A program made the translations under genes and the position numbers. The notes beneath the pieces are model-generated. The model did no database searches and was not told the origin of the DNA. It saw nothing but the letters and a program-made list of their open reading frames with translations. A DNA stretch of 64,000 nucleotides. It comes from Ephydatia muelleri. Lineage: Eukaryota; Porifera; Demospongiae; Spongillida; Spongillidae. Below, one piece after another: positions 50,101-61,154 of the stretch; positions within the stretch are counted from its first letter, which is position 1; the number at the start of each line of letters is the position of its first letter. The stretch covers positions 2,243,267 through 2,307,266 of the forward strand of contig JABACO010000016.1 of assembly GCA_013339895.1 (NCBI GenBank), written 5' to 3'.

Positions 50101-51760
50101 GTCTTACATTTAATGTACCATCATGCGTATTACCCTGAATGGAGCCAGCACAATGTGGTTCATCAGCATTTTTTTTTTCTTGTATAGGAACAATACAATT
50201 AAGCACAAAGTCTATACTTGTGGACTTACACACTACTTATAACTATAATGCCAAAATCAAAAACCTTTTTCTGTTCTTAATTATAATTGTAGAAATGATT
50301 AGGCAGGTACTGTAGTTTCATTACTGTAAACATACTTACTGTACACATGACCTTAATATGACAAAATCTGCTTTCCCACCTACCTGTGATGATGGATCCT
50401 TCTTTGCAACTTTTGCACTCTGCAAACGCAGAATATATAACACAGGTGCAAAATAGTGTGGTTTATCACTCACATAGGATGCCACCAATTGTGCTGTTGT
50501 ATGGAGCAGTGTATTGCAGTCCTGAGCCTTTGTGGTCCTGCCACACACGAGGTAGCAGTCGAGAATAATTTTGGATAATGATGTAGAGGGTATGGGCTTA
50601 CTTTAAGCTTGAACGGGATGCACTTGTCTCGCTTTGAGAAAAAGTCCTTCTTCTATGCCTAGCCTGGAAGGATAAAATACATGCAGCAACTGGAATCACC
50701 AATAAAAAATATTTGGATTATATCAATACATTTGGTATTCAGACTTTCGTGTAAGCCCAGACTAAAAATGGTTGTGCGTGCCAGTTTTAAAATTTTCAGT
50801 ACGTGGTAACCCTACATATGCAAATGAATTAAAAACAATATGTGTGCATTTATGGCGTACGCATTAAATTTATTGGAACAAGATCCGCATGATATTGTCG
50901 CAATTGAAGTTCATATGTTCTATTGATTGCATATGCAGCGAAAAGAAAGAATGGAATACCCTAGCTGAGAAAAATCGAATTCATAACTGAGAACGCCACT
51001 GTGGCATAATTATAAGGTATTCACTGTTTTGCTAATTGATTTCCACCGCCACTCCTCCCCCTTTGTTTACTGGACTGGCATACATGCTTACTTAGAGATC
51101 CGAAAGTTACACATAGCATGCATGGTGAACGAACTCATTGCCAACGCACTGAGTTTCGACAGGCGCATTTAATTCTTTAGGGTATAGCTACCGTATAGAG
51201 CCGCACTGAGCAACGTAAATATGCGCACTCATGGATGGGGCACTTTGCACAAGGAATGCATAGCCCGATAGCGTTCTGCATACCTTTTGTTTATAGCCGG
51301 AGGCACCCTGTGAGGGCTAAAAATAAGTGCGTTTCCTTTCATTAGGTTGTTGCACGGAAACTGAGAACAAACTCACAATTCCCATTGTCTCCAAGTGGTG
51401 CTTGAGTAGCGGTTGTTGAGTGTAGTACTTGAGGCATCGGTCTTGGGCGTTGTGGTAATAATAGGAGCCCTATATTGCAGCAAAGGATGCCACAAAAGGA
51501 ACACATATCGTAACTGATGGAACTAATCTTTTAACCTATGCAGATCACACGTACCCCTTTAGTAGAAGTGAACTCCCCTAACCGATTCTTAGAATCAGAA
51601 AGGTCAAATCCTTCTTCTCTCCTCTGGACGTCGATATAATGCTTTCTGCCATTGCAAGCGGCGCGGGAGAAATAATCCATGCAACATGGTGACAGGATTA
51701 TTAGAACACTTACAAGCGTTGGGCCACTGCCTTGGCAGTAGACGGTGGTACATCATCCAT
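44131..51760 (-). CDS. Paralogue B: acidic repeat protein, 13 exons, about 1868 aa, X-box promoter
   Basis: Exons: 51760-51714, 51645-51555, 51469-51377, 51316-51284, 50663-50602, 50537-50474, 50419-50384, 49672-49618, 49558-49497, 49406-49061, 48997-48867, 48812-48732 and 48637-44131. All phases agree; the sum is 5608 nt, one base more than a multiple of three. That base is an extra T at about 45499 (TTGAATTGTCC against TTGAATGTCC in sister repeats at 44475 and 47070). The N-terminus MDDVPPSTAKAVAQRL leads to [16 protein letters not shown] and GSYYYHNAQDRCLKYY..KHHLETMGI, then a basic RHRRR patch. Exon 11 carries EVQTD twice and a TQT. The last exon is tandem repeats of HIEPTKKEDMHQDTAAKEKT and SVAKQQKKLEPATQEA type, probably disordered or partly helical. 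Function is not known. The X-box and LC8-like motifs suggest a ciliary role. The acceptor at 49406 lacks a good pyrimidine tract. Confidence 0.75.
44140..47790 (-). repeat. Coding repeat array of B with higher-order copies
   Basis: Basic units of roughly 35-45 residues contain EEKHPDSVAKQQKKLEP, TQEANHIEPT, KEDMHQDTAAKE and DPTSAT. Blocks of several units are themselves repeated: 44341-44581, 45360-45600 and 46940-47170 are almost identical over about 240 bp. This implies recent block duplication or gene conversion inside one exon. Confidence 0.85.
49708..50280. repeat. 573-bp imperfect palindrome (fold-back element)
   Basis: The left arm from TTAAGAACAGAAAAAAGGTT (49708) and the right arm ending CCTTTTTCTGTTCTTAA (50280) are inverted copies meeting near 49994, with a few indels. 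AATCAGCACAAACTAAATAA recurs within the centre. It lies in intron 7 of B. A transcript through it could form a long hairpin. Confidence 0.85.
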
Positions 51761-51800
51761 CTCCCGTCACCTATGTGCTAAGGGGACGAGAAGAGGTTCA

Positions 51801-51814
51801 GTTGCCAAGGAAAC
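51801..51814 (+). promoter_or_regulatory. X-box (RFX site) upstream of B
   Basis: GTTGCCAAGGAAAC, 41-54 bp before the ATG of B (51760, minus strand). It has a perfect GTTGCC half-site and a GGAAAC half-site with a 2-bp centre. Confidence 0.75.
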
Positions 51815-53180
51815 GTTAAATTCGGATAATAAAACTGTGGATATTCAATAGTATCGTACGTATAGTCATAGATTATATCGAGTCAGTACCCTATAATCTA
51901 TGGTTTACTCCATTCGTTATCATTGAAGAGGCTAATACTGTAGAAAGGGCCAAATTATGAAATCACAGGGAAAAAACGCGTAGAATCATTTTAGAATCAT
52001 TACACGATTGAACAGTAAAAATCACATGCACGTATCTGATTTTAATTGTTCAATCACACAGTGAGGATCCTTTTAAATTGATTTGACCCACTTTTTCCCT
52101 GTGTATAATGGACAAGAGGCTGGCACTAGTGTAGCTTACCACCCAATGGGAGCAGCATGTAAAAAAAAAAAAAAAGAAGGTTAACAGTAAGGAAAGCCGG
52201 CATGTCATTCATCACAAACCGATCTGACACCATGTATTACAATATAAATTCACGAATGTCACGGATCTGAGCATGGATTTATTTATTTATTTATTTATTT
52301 TTAGTATGAACCGTTAACATTTATAACATTTCATAGCTGATATTTTCTTAGATAAGTGCTTTTGCATTCAGAATTTTATTTGTAACTCTATATCTGGACG
52401 TCACTAAATATGAGCTGGATCCGTTAGTGTATTAACATAACAAAGATAGCCGCTCGATCGAACACTAGCTCTCATGATCTCATCCACTGCAATGATATTT
52501 AATTGCAGTCCGTGGCAAATGAAGTAGATGATTTGATCGCCTCTTATGTAAGAAGGCCGAAATGTGAATATATAACGTGCACGTAAAGTCCTATCGTATC
52601 TTCAATTACAGAGTTCAATCAATCAAAACATGTTCTATTCTGGCACTTACGATGCATCATTTATCGGTATAGATATATATATATATATATTTTATTTTAT
52701 TTTTTGTGGGGGCACTATTACATACTACCCTGCCTCTTTTGCATGCTGCAACAACCTTGCATTATGAACTATTACCTAAAAGTTTGAAGCACAGCCTTCC
52801 TATACCAAACAAAACATCCACCTGTGAAAACAGCTTCCACTTGTTTTTAAGTCATGCAAGAAGAGTGTGGCACATTAATTATGGCTTGGCTTTTCACCAG
52901 CAAAAGAAACTCCTAGAAACATTCTAGCAATCGTCATCACAATGGGATAGAGTGGGAATGGGTGTGCAAGGTATACATGTATACAGTATACTTTTAAATA
53001 AATAGAACTACTAGAAAGAAATGGAAGCACTAGTAAGGGCTTTGAACCCCAAATAGACTTCATCCTCCCTCCTCCCATGGAAGTACCAGTGTCATCCAGC
53101 GGCTTGCATGTTGGTTACAGGAAATGAGGACAATAAGACACTACCACAACAAAAATAAGCAGTGCGGCAGGTCCAGCTTC
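51815..53180. other. Intergenic between B and A, with a small hairpin repeat
   Basis: An inverted pair CACAGGGAAAAA (51968) and TTTTTCCCTGTG (52092), with inner parts also complementary (ATTGAACAGTAAAAATCA and TGATTTTAATTGTTCAAT), marks a fold-back element of about 140 bp. Also present are a TTTA tract near 52280 and an AT run near 52675. No gene is supported. Confidence 0.6.
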
Positions 53181-54489
53181 TCAGTGATTAGTGGAACCAG
53201 CTACAATTCTGTGACACATTTTGGCAGTTCGGAGCCTAACCATGAGATCTTCTCCAAGACCACCCCCTGAAGACTTTACACCACTAGGGGGCCTGGGCTG
53301 GTCAAAAAATTACATGTTAGGCACTGTATAAAAAAAAATCAGCTCTCACTTTGGAACCATTGGCAACGGGAGGCAGTGGTGTGACAGACCCACTTCTGGT
53401 GCTGAATAGATGTAATGATTTGGGTGGATGGTGATTATGAGTGTCTGTAGGTGTGAAAAAATAAAAATCCTTAGGCAACCCAAGTGTACTCAATGCAAAC
53501 TAATCTTCACATGAATAAAAACGTACGGGCCTCTACTTCCACATTTTGAGATACGCCATCCTGCAAGCAGCACATTACATTCACACACAAATTCATTGCA
53601 TGCTGGTGCATACGCATGCGCCTACTTCTGAGCAGCGTGCTTTCTTTGAGAGTTTCTTGCTCTGCAGAGGACACATCAAATAACCAAATTATATGTACAC
53701 ATTTTCTGGCCCAAAAGACCATCTTATGATAAAAATACAACTTGCATCCCCTAGCACTCACATATGCGGTCAGTATTTTGGCTGTTGTATAGAGAAGCGT
53801 CTTATTGTCATGTCTCTTCGTGGTCCTATCACACCGGAGATATAGCATCAGGTTCCAAGCAACAAAGTTTTGGCTCGCCTTATGTTAGCGTTGGTTAAGG
53901 AAGTTGCGCATTCTGACATGCTTTGGTGATGTCGAGAGGTCGAAAGCCGGTGCTATGTACGTAACAGAATTAAACCCTTTCCTTGAGAGCAAACATCACT
54001 AATGCAATATCACAAACACAGGGTCATACCTTTTGTTCGTACTGGGCCACATTGGTAGGTTCCTGAAAGGGCTATTTCATGCACGTACCACGTTAAACAG
54101 TTATTCGATGCAGGGGGAAACCCACAATTCCTAGTATTTCGAGATGGTGCTTGAGATGCGACTGTTGCATGTAGTACTTTAGGCGTTTGTCCTCGGCATT
54201 GTGATTGTAATACGATCCCTATGCAATATCCAGGAACGGCCAAATATACACGTGCACTTGTGATCGATGCTTTATGGTGCCCTTACTCCATTGGTGGAGG
54301 AGAATTCCCCATATGGCTTTTCAGGACCTGATAGGTCGAACGCTTCTTCTCTCCGCTGAACATCGATGTAATGTTTTCTGAGCTCGTAGGGAACATTAAT
54401 CCAATCAGACGTATGTGGATACGTTCCATATACTACACTTACAAGCGACGCGCCACTGCTAAAGTAATTGTCGGAGACACACCTTCCAT
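53181..54489 (-). CDS. Paralogue A: short member of the tandem family, 10 exons, 227 aa
   Basis: Exons 54489-54443, 54377-54287, 54218-54126, 54062-54030, 53952-53879, 53825-53762, 53661-53626, 53560-53527, 53444-53350 and 53297-53181 total 684 nt, all in phase, with no breaks. Exons 1-7 match B and C in size (47, 91, 93, 33 or 39, then 64 and 36 nt) and in sequence: [73 protein letters not shown]. It then ends with a Ser/Pro-rich segment and GEDLMVRLRTAK...GSTNH. There is no repeat tail and no VQT motif. The intron after exon 5 uses a GC donor (ATAAG/GCGAGC). A is probably closest to the ancestral form, or a member that lost its tail. The HLE..GI module faintly resembles the ERICH3 N-terminus. 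Function is unknown. Confidence 0.75.
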
Positions 54490-54518
54490 CTTCAACGATT
54501 ACGGGTAGGAGAGGCGAT

Positions 54519-54532
54519 GTTGCTATAGAAAC
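54519..54532 (-). promoter_or_regulatory. X-box (RFX site) upstream of A
   Basis: On the minus strand GTTTCTATAGCAAC, 30-43 bp before the ATG of A (54489). It fits the X-box consensus RYYNYYATRRNRAC at every position. Confidence 0.75.
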
Positions 54533-54706
54533 GACGCTTAGGACACGCTGCGGTGAAACCAGCTTAACGTTTAATGTTGAAATTAAATTCAAGATAGTTT
54601 TCAACAACCAGGGTCAGACAAATTATTATTATTATAACAATCAACACGAAATAAACAGCAAGCCACAGAAAATGAAGTCACTACATTAATGGAGCATTTC
54701 CATTTG

Positions 54707-57700
54707 CTACTTCTTCCTGGAATTCGAGTTGGTTAGGATGGTCAGAATCCGTATGAATATGTTGATAGTGTCCATGTAGATGCCCAAGGACCTAATTGAG
54801 CAGATATAGTCAGAATTAATTCCTTCACACGATTTAAGCCACAATGTAGTCATTGCTAAAGTATATCATGAGGCCCTCTGCCCTATTCTATCAATGCCAG
54901 GAATGGGTAATGTAAAAAAAAAACACACCACAGGATGCATAATGTATAGACACTCAAATATTGACTAGACACTCACATGTTGGCTGGATCAAAGGATGTG
55001 CGATTCTCAGCATGGTAGATTATCTTTTGTGTGTCAAACAGCATGAATGCTCCAAAGAGGACTAGACCTCCATAAACAACCACAGTCTGGAGACCAGAAA
55101 AGAGAGCAGTGCCTGGAGTTGCAAACATTCCCCCTGTGATGTAAAAAGGCATGGAGAGTAACATCAGCGATAGGCCCAGATGCACATGTCTGCCCACACA
55201 TTCTAAACCAAAATGAATTACAAGATGCACAGGTTATTTGCAGGCACTAACATTTTATATTTTGATCAGAATTTCATTCATATAAATTAATACATGTTAT
55301 TAATAGTACTAGTGTCAAAATATGGTATGTATCCAATGGCAACACTATAATGCCACTTCCAAAACATGTCAATTTTACACCTGCAAATTGCAAAATGTAT
55401 GGAATTACAACATAGCCTTCAGCACCACACAAAGTTGCACTTCAGTTACAGTACATGAATCTCCTATGCACATGAAACAACCAAAATACAGTTACAGTTC
55501 CTTTCACACATGAATTTCCTATGCACATCTAAATGAAGCAACCAAAATACAAGTACAAAACGTATACCCTGTCATGTTGATGAACTTCTAAGATAGTACA
55601 GTGTATGGCAGCAAGGCACAGCAAAGAGAACTAAAAAAGATGTACATCCCATATGCTACAAGTCACACCACACAGTGCAAGCATCATTTTAGGCCTTACA
55701 AAGGATGAGCAAATTAGCTTGAAATCCATGTAGGTCAAGGAATTAACAAATTAGCTTGAAATCCATATAAGTGTGAGTGGTAGGCTCACACTGTACCTCC
55801 CTCTGTCAATATTATGACACGTACATGTAGCCTCCATAAACAGAAACAAGGTGGCTATTAATGTGAAAACTTGAGATTATATTCCTATTGTCTGGTTTAA
55901 TTACAAATTTGGAGTTTGTCATGTGCCAATAATTTTTGTGTTTACAAGAAGCATTAATGACAATAAGCTATTGTTTTGCAAATTAGTTAATTGAATCTTT
56001 AAATCATTTGTTACTACATGTAGCTTTAATAGCCTTGTGTAGTAACAAACAAATTCATAATAGAAATTCAATACAAATGTACAACTCAAGATGGTTCTGT
56101 TAAAGCGTCCACTTTTTTCACAGCCAAAGGGTACTGCCTGCACCATATTGTACAGCGCTTCCAATCAATAAAGTGGCTAAGCAATAGTTAATGCAGACAC
56201 TATAGCAATAACATTATGCTGTTTCTTAGTTTTCTGAATAATAGTAATTAGTGATTCAAAGCAAATGTCCTTACAATCAGAGTAACACTCCTTCCGTAAG
56301 GTACTGCTTGAAACCTCGTAATTGAATGAAATCATCAAAAGGTTTGGCTGTGAACAGTTTAAAAGTATAATGGTTTTAGGTGTGTGAAATAGCAATAATG
56401 AGACATTGCCACATTATCTGTTAAGCTGCTTGACCACAAATGTGTACGCAATAGCTTTGTTTATTTCATGCACTTAATTAGAAATGGCGAGCGATGCAGA
56501 CTGTGCTCAGTTTACTAACTACAAGCATAACCTGTTTTGGCTTTATGGAAGTTACTTTTTACATCTGTCCTTACAATGAAACTTTATTTTATTTACACAC
56601 AATTCTCTTCAATTTAGATAACTAACCATCTCGAGGTCCAGGCGCTATTATTCACCACACCTCGTGTCATCTTAGTTCCAAATTTGTTGTACAGACAGAG
56701 CAGCCATGTGTGTAGCCATCAGATTAATTAGAATGCGAGATTTTGCCATCGTTTTACAAAAATCAAGATCATAACTAAAAAACGGAACGTTCAAAGTTGT
56801 TTTCTAACTACATTAAATATATGTGCATCGACAAATTGAAGCTCCCCATAGTTACAAGGCAGATGCTTTGGAACACACTTGATTTGTCCCACCTGTACAA
56901 TCGCTGAAACATTTCAACCATTCAAAAATACTCCAAGGTTAATGCCATAATCACAAGCTCCCATCTCTCCAGGGGTAGAAATAACAGTCGGATATCAGAC
57001 ATTTTCTGAGCAAATCCATGTTTTGTCAGCGCAATTTCACCCTTGCTCAGACAAATTGTCTTTTATCAGTATGGTGTTTACATTAGCGGGATTGTTTGTT
57101 ATAAACAACGCATGTGTATTCATCCATTTTATTAACCACAATTAAGAGATATGAATAAATTAAACATTTACAGAGCATGCTCTAATACAGCTGGAAATGA
57201 AGCGTGCGTTAGACATGGGGGGATCATTGGATGGGGGTACTGTTTATCATATGATGCACATAGTCATTTGGATGGGGGTACTGTTTATCATATGATGCAC
57301 ATTGTCATTGGCTAGATAGGGGTATCAGACGAAAATGTGGTTGGATTGAGAGACTCGGTTGGATGCTGGATGTAATGTTGCGAACATTTTTGTGTGCAGT
57401 AGTGTTAAAAATAAATAAGTATCAGAATGGCTGCCCAACCTGGGGCTGTGGCTGGCCAAAACCAGCAATACTCAGAAAATTGTCTGAACAATTGTTAATT
57501 CTTATTTCCACCCCTCTCTCTCTCAACAGTAAGCTTACCAAGTGATGCAACGAGGACTACTCCAAGACCCACTGACAATGGACCCGCCATGTACAGATAC
57601 TTCTCGCTGGGAGCACAAGCAGCAGTTAGGGACAGCCCCCCTACCACTGCAGCAGTGTACATTGCAGCTCTGCCCACAACAGGACCTAAAATACAAAAGG

Positions 57701-60700
57701 ATTGGCACATAACCACACACACTGCAACAAGTTCAAAATATTTTACTGTTGTAACACAGAAAAAAAAAAATAACGAAGGGAGGTTACAAAAGTTACTATT
57801 TTTATTTAAAATGATTTCTAGATTGTTTTAATGATGTGTAGCTATAACTATTAGCAAACCACAAGCTGTATTTTTACTTTCCTAGAGGTAATTATTATAC
57901 AAGGTATGACATGAGCTGTGCAACATCACCACTACCTTACCGGCCATAAGAATTACTGGAGCCAGTGTGGCCCCCATGACAGCACTGAACAAGGTGAAAG
58001 CACCTATTTTCAAGGGCAGGGTCTCAGGTGTGTATGGCGTTGCAATCACCAACAAGGACGATCCAATGGTAGCTGCAAAGCATGTAACCATGGCCTATCA
58101 AAACACAAGAAAATGTAGTGAAATGTGTATACATGTACATCCACTTCAAGCTACCATAAATCTCAAATTGCAAGCATACACACTACACAAAAATGTACAC
58201 GTTGCCTCTATATTGCAGTGTGGGACAAGGTACATTCTGAAAGCCCCTCCAAGACCATTGTACATACAGTTACAACCAAATATCACTACAACAATAAGTA
58301 TTGTAATTCAAAAATCAAGGTATGATATTCCTCATAAAATTTAAAACACAAGCAGCTTGTCAGAAATTGAAATGTTACATCAGTATTAAGGTGCAGTTTT
58401 GATAGTTGCCTACTTTCAGGCCAAAAACTATGAGCTGGTCAAGATGTGCATTGCCACTACAGAACAATGTTACAATTTGTGTGTACATTACTGCACCGTA
58501 ATTTGAAAGACTAAACTAACTGCGAATATAAAGAATTACAATCACTACAGCATTGCTGACTACAAGTAGTGTCTCTTCCTCCATCCTCTGCAATGAACTT
58601 TCCCTTGCTCACCAAAATTGGGCGATTAGCCATGAACCTGATGAAAGATGAGGACCTAGATGCTCCATAAGCAGAAACTGCAGTGATAGCCAGACCAGAA
58701 GCAAAGTATGTGTAGGTAGACTGGATCCTATCTTTCACGTAAGACGGCCAAAACCTAAATGAGTGGTACGAATATAAAACGTCAAATATGCCTTTGTAAT
58801 TAAATCACAGCACAGACATACATGTACATGGTCTATTCAGGATTTACATTTCTTGGTATTCAAAAAAAGGATTTCTTCCTTAGCAACTCGATGCAAAAAG
58901 ATTTATAGTGATGAAAAGCAGCCGTTTGAAGTAACACAAATAATCTCCTTCGGCCTCCATACCATTTTAGCAAGACAACATTTGATGTGGCAAATAGGTA
59001 CAACTAGTAGTGTGCATACAGTTTTGCCATGTAAGGCACATAATAGCACCAGTGCAAGGTATTGTGCTTATCGGTTTTTCTCCATGCTCCACTATTCTTA
59101 CAAATGTAACAAGGTATGCCTCTATATCGTCCTTTCCAATAAAGTGGAACCAGCTTGATAGTCAAACCCATTTGGCTCCCTTACCATCTTCAGTACTGCC
59201 TCAATGAGTTTATGCATTTCCTACTATACTACCATTTCCTACTGTACTACCATGATTCTTCTCGCATCATTACTCTCCACTAGGAAATGGAGTTTGCAAG
59301 CATTCCACTCCTCTAGCCTCACTCATTCTGTCTCAAATACATGTACCTTCTCTCGAGCCACTCTCCTAATTGTGCCTAGCCTGCCCTGCTCCACTTCTTA
59401 CGGCATCACTATGCCACCTCATTTACAACAATCTTATATCAACACACAATGTTTCGCTGATCAGATATATCCCACCACTGCCACCAAATGTGATTGACCT
59501 AGTACTCTCGCACCTTGCAGTATTTCTCAATACATTAGACTTTCACTAAAGTCCGGACAGCAACAAGGAAGTATATTGTGACATGGAGGTCAAATTAAGC
59601 GGCAATATCAAGGTCCATACACAAATGGAGATCTTTTTTTATTTGTGATATTGAAGTAACATTTCCCGGATTTTATCACTGTTAAAGATATCAATTTTTC
59701 AAGCTATAAAATTATTTCAACTCAATATTTTAGACTCAATTTGGTACCGTGTTGATTTTTTCCCCACCGTAATCAGTTTCTATGCGATTTGATGCATCCA
59801 TAACATCTTTCTGCATCTTTTTTCTGCATTCCATTCTTGAGCTACATGTTTCTTAAGTTTCTTACCCTTTTAACATGGCTTGAGTCAACAAGCGGTTGTA
59901 AATTAAAACCAACAATGAAACAATTTACATTTAGACCCTGATGTTTTGCTTACCGCCCCCTTTTTTACAAAATGGCCACCAGTACTTCCATTGAGAACAC
60001 ATTAGAGAGTACTGGCCTTGGGACCTGACTGAGGAACAAAAGTTAGGCCCAAGCCCCTCGTTCCTTGCATGCTTCTCTCGCACAAGTGTACGTACAGCAA
60101 GGAGAAGGCCTCTAACAAATCGACCATCGTGAGATTTGAAACCTGCTTGCAGAATAATGGCGGGTGAACCTGGCTATCATTGTTATCTACATTAATTGCA
60201 ACAGACCGTTTCAGCTCTTCTTTGTAGGACAGGCAATTATAGACGGTTCTTTTGGTATAATTTGCAGTATACAACACTCTTCAGTACTTTGGTAGGTTAT
60301 GGCTATGGAACTCCATCATAAAACTGTATCAAATAGTATACATATTCACACATTTAAAAGCTTTATTGCACCCTCTTATCATCCGCGTCTCCATTAAAAT
60401 CCATCAAAAGCCTCAACATTACAACTAACAGGTTTCAACTTATCAGCAAGTTCAGTACCAATTCTAACAGCTCTGAAGTCGAAACCCTTTTTCGTTTATC
60501 AGGTACAAAAACCATTATATACGGTACTGAATCTCCAAATATTCGTTTTTGTCCATTGCAACGTAACTTATAAATTAATACCATAACTTCGTAGCCGCCA
60601 AGTAGGCCTAATTAGTAAATACGTACATCTATAGTAATGGGCACACCTGGCCTTGTCCAATGCTCCTGTCTCACCAGACAAACCTAGTCCGTAGTAACAC

Positions 60701-61016
60701 AGGCTTCCTATACCAAATAAACTTCCTCCTGCGAGAAAGGCTCTTCCAATTCTTTCACCTTTGTGTAAGATAGGACAAATTAAACGTGTAGGTCTCCTTT
60801 GGATATTAAACGCTTACTACTCCATCCAACAGGCCTAACAACAGATTCAGCCGACTCCACTGGAATGGCTTGAACGACGGTCTTTGGTTCAGTATAGGCA
60901 AGCCTCTTAAATACTTTCGAACCACTGCCGTTGCGACAAGAGACAAAACCTCGTTTAATGAAAGGGGTGCTCGCCGCTCCTCTTAACGGAAACGTAATCC
61001 TAACAGCAGACAGCAT
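54707..61016 (-). CDS. GHITM: GHITM/TMBIM5, inner-mitochondrial-membrane BAX-inhibitor family, 7 exons, 354 aa
   Basis: Exons 61016-60818, 60758-60647, 58754-58613, 58094-57941, 57685-57539, 55202-54977 and 54791-54707 total 1065 nt, all in phase (human protein 345 aa). The N-terminus MLSAVRITFPLRGAASTPF is basic and hydroxylated, as a mitochondrial presequence should be; the upstream in-frame Met at 61070 is less likely. Family signatures: GSLCYYGLGLSGETGALDKA, WPSYVKDRIQSTYTYFASGL, RAAMYTAAVVGGLSLTA then CAPSEKYLYMAGPLSVGLG, VVYGGLVLFGAFMLFDTQK, and the tail GIYMDTINIFIRILTI ending NSNSRKK. About seven membrane segments are visible. The human protein shapes cristae and exchanges cations for protons across the inner membrane. 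Neighbouring paralogue A is on the same strand, 218 bp downstream. Confidence 0.93.
55203..57538. other. Large intron of GHITM
   Basis: AT-rich intron of 2.3 kb. It holds a 40-bp tandem duplication at 57226-57311 (GGATGGGGGTACTGTTTATC core). No exon or clear transposon was found. Confidence 0.6.
58755..60646. other. Large intron of GHITM
   Basis: 1.9 kb between exons 2 and 3. Several open frames on both strands show no recognisable domain. I see no supported feature. Confidence 0.55.
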
Positions 61017-61154
61017 CACTGTTGTATCTATAACATGATATTCGAATAGAACAACAAGTATCACCACCAAAGAAGCCTACCTCGTTACCAACAAATGACA
61101 AACTCTAGTCACGTGTTGCAGTTGTCATGGCTACTTGATTTAATAACGAGACAA
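61017..61154. promoter_or_regulatory. Bidirectional promoter, GHITM / DRC11
   Basis: Only 138 bp separate the two divergent start codons. The interval holds an E-box CACGTG at 61110-61115 and an X-box at 61121-61134. No TATA box is evident. Shared control is inferred from spacing. Confidence 0.7.
61121..61134 (+). promoter_or_regulatory. X-box (RFX site) upstream of DRC11
   Basis: GTTGTCATGGCTAC differs at two positions from the palindromic GTTGCCATGGCAAC and ends 20 bp before the ATG. RFX control of ciliary genes through such sites is established in animals. Confidence 0.7.
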
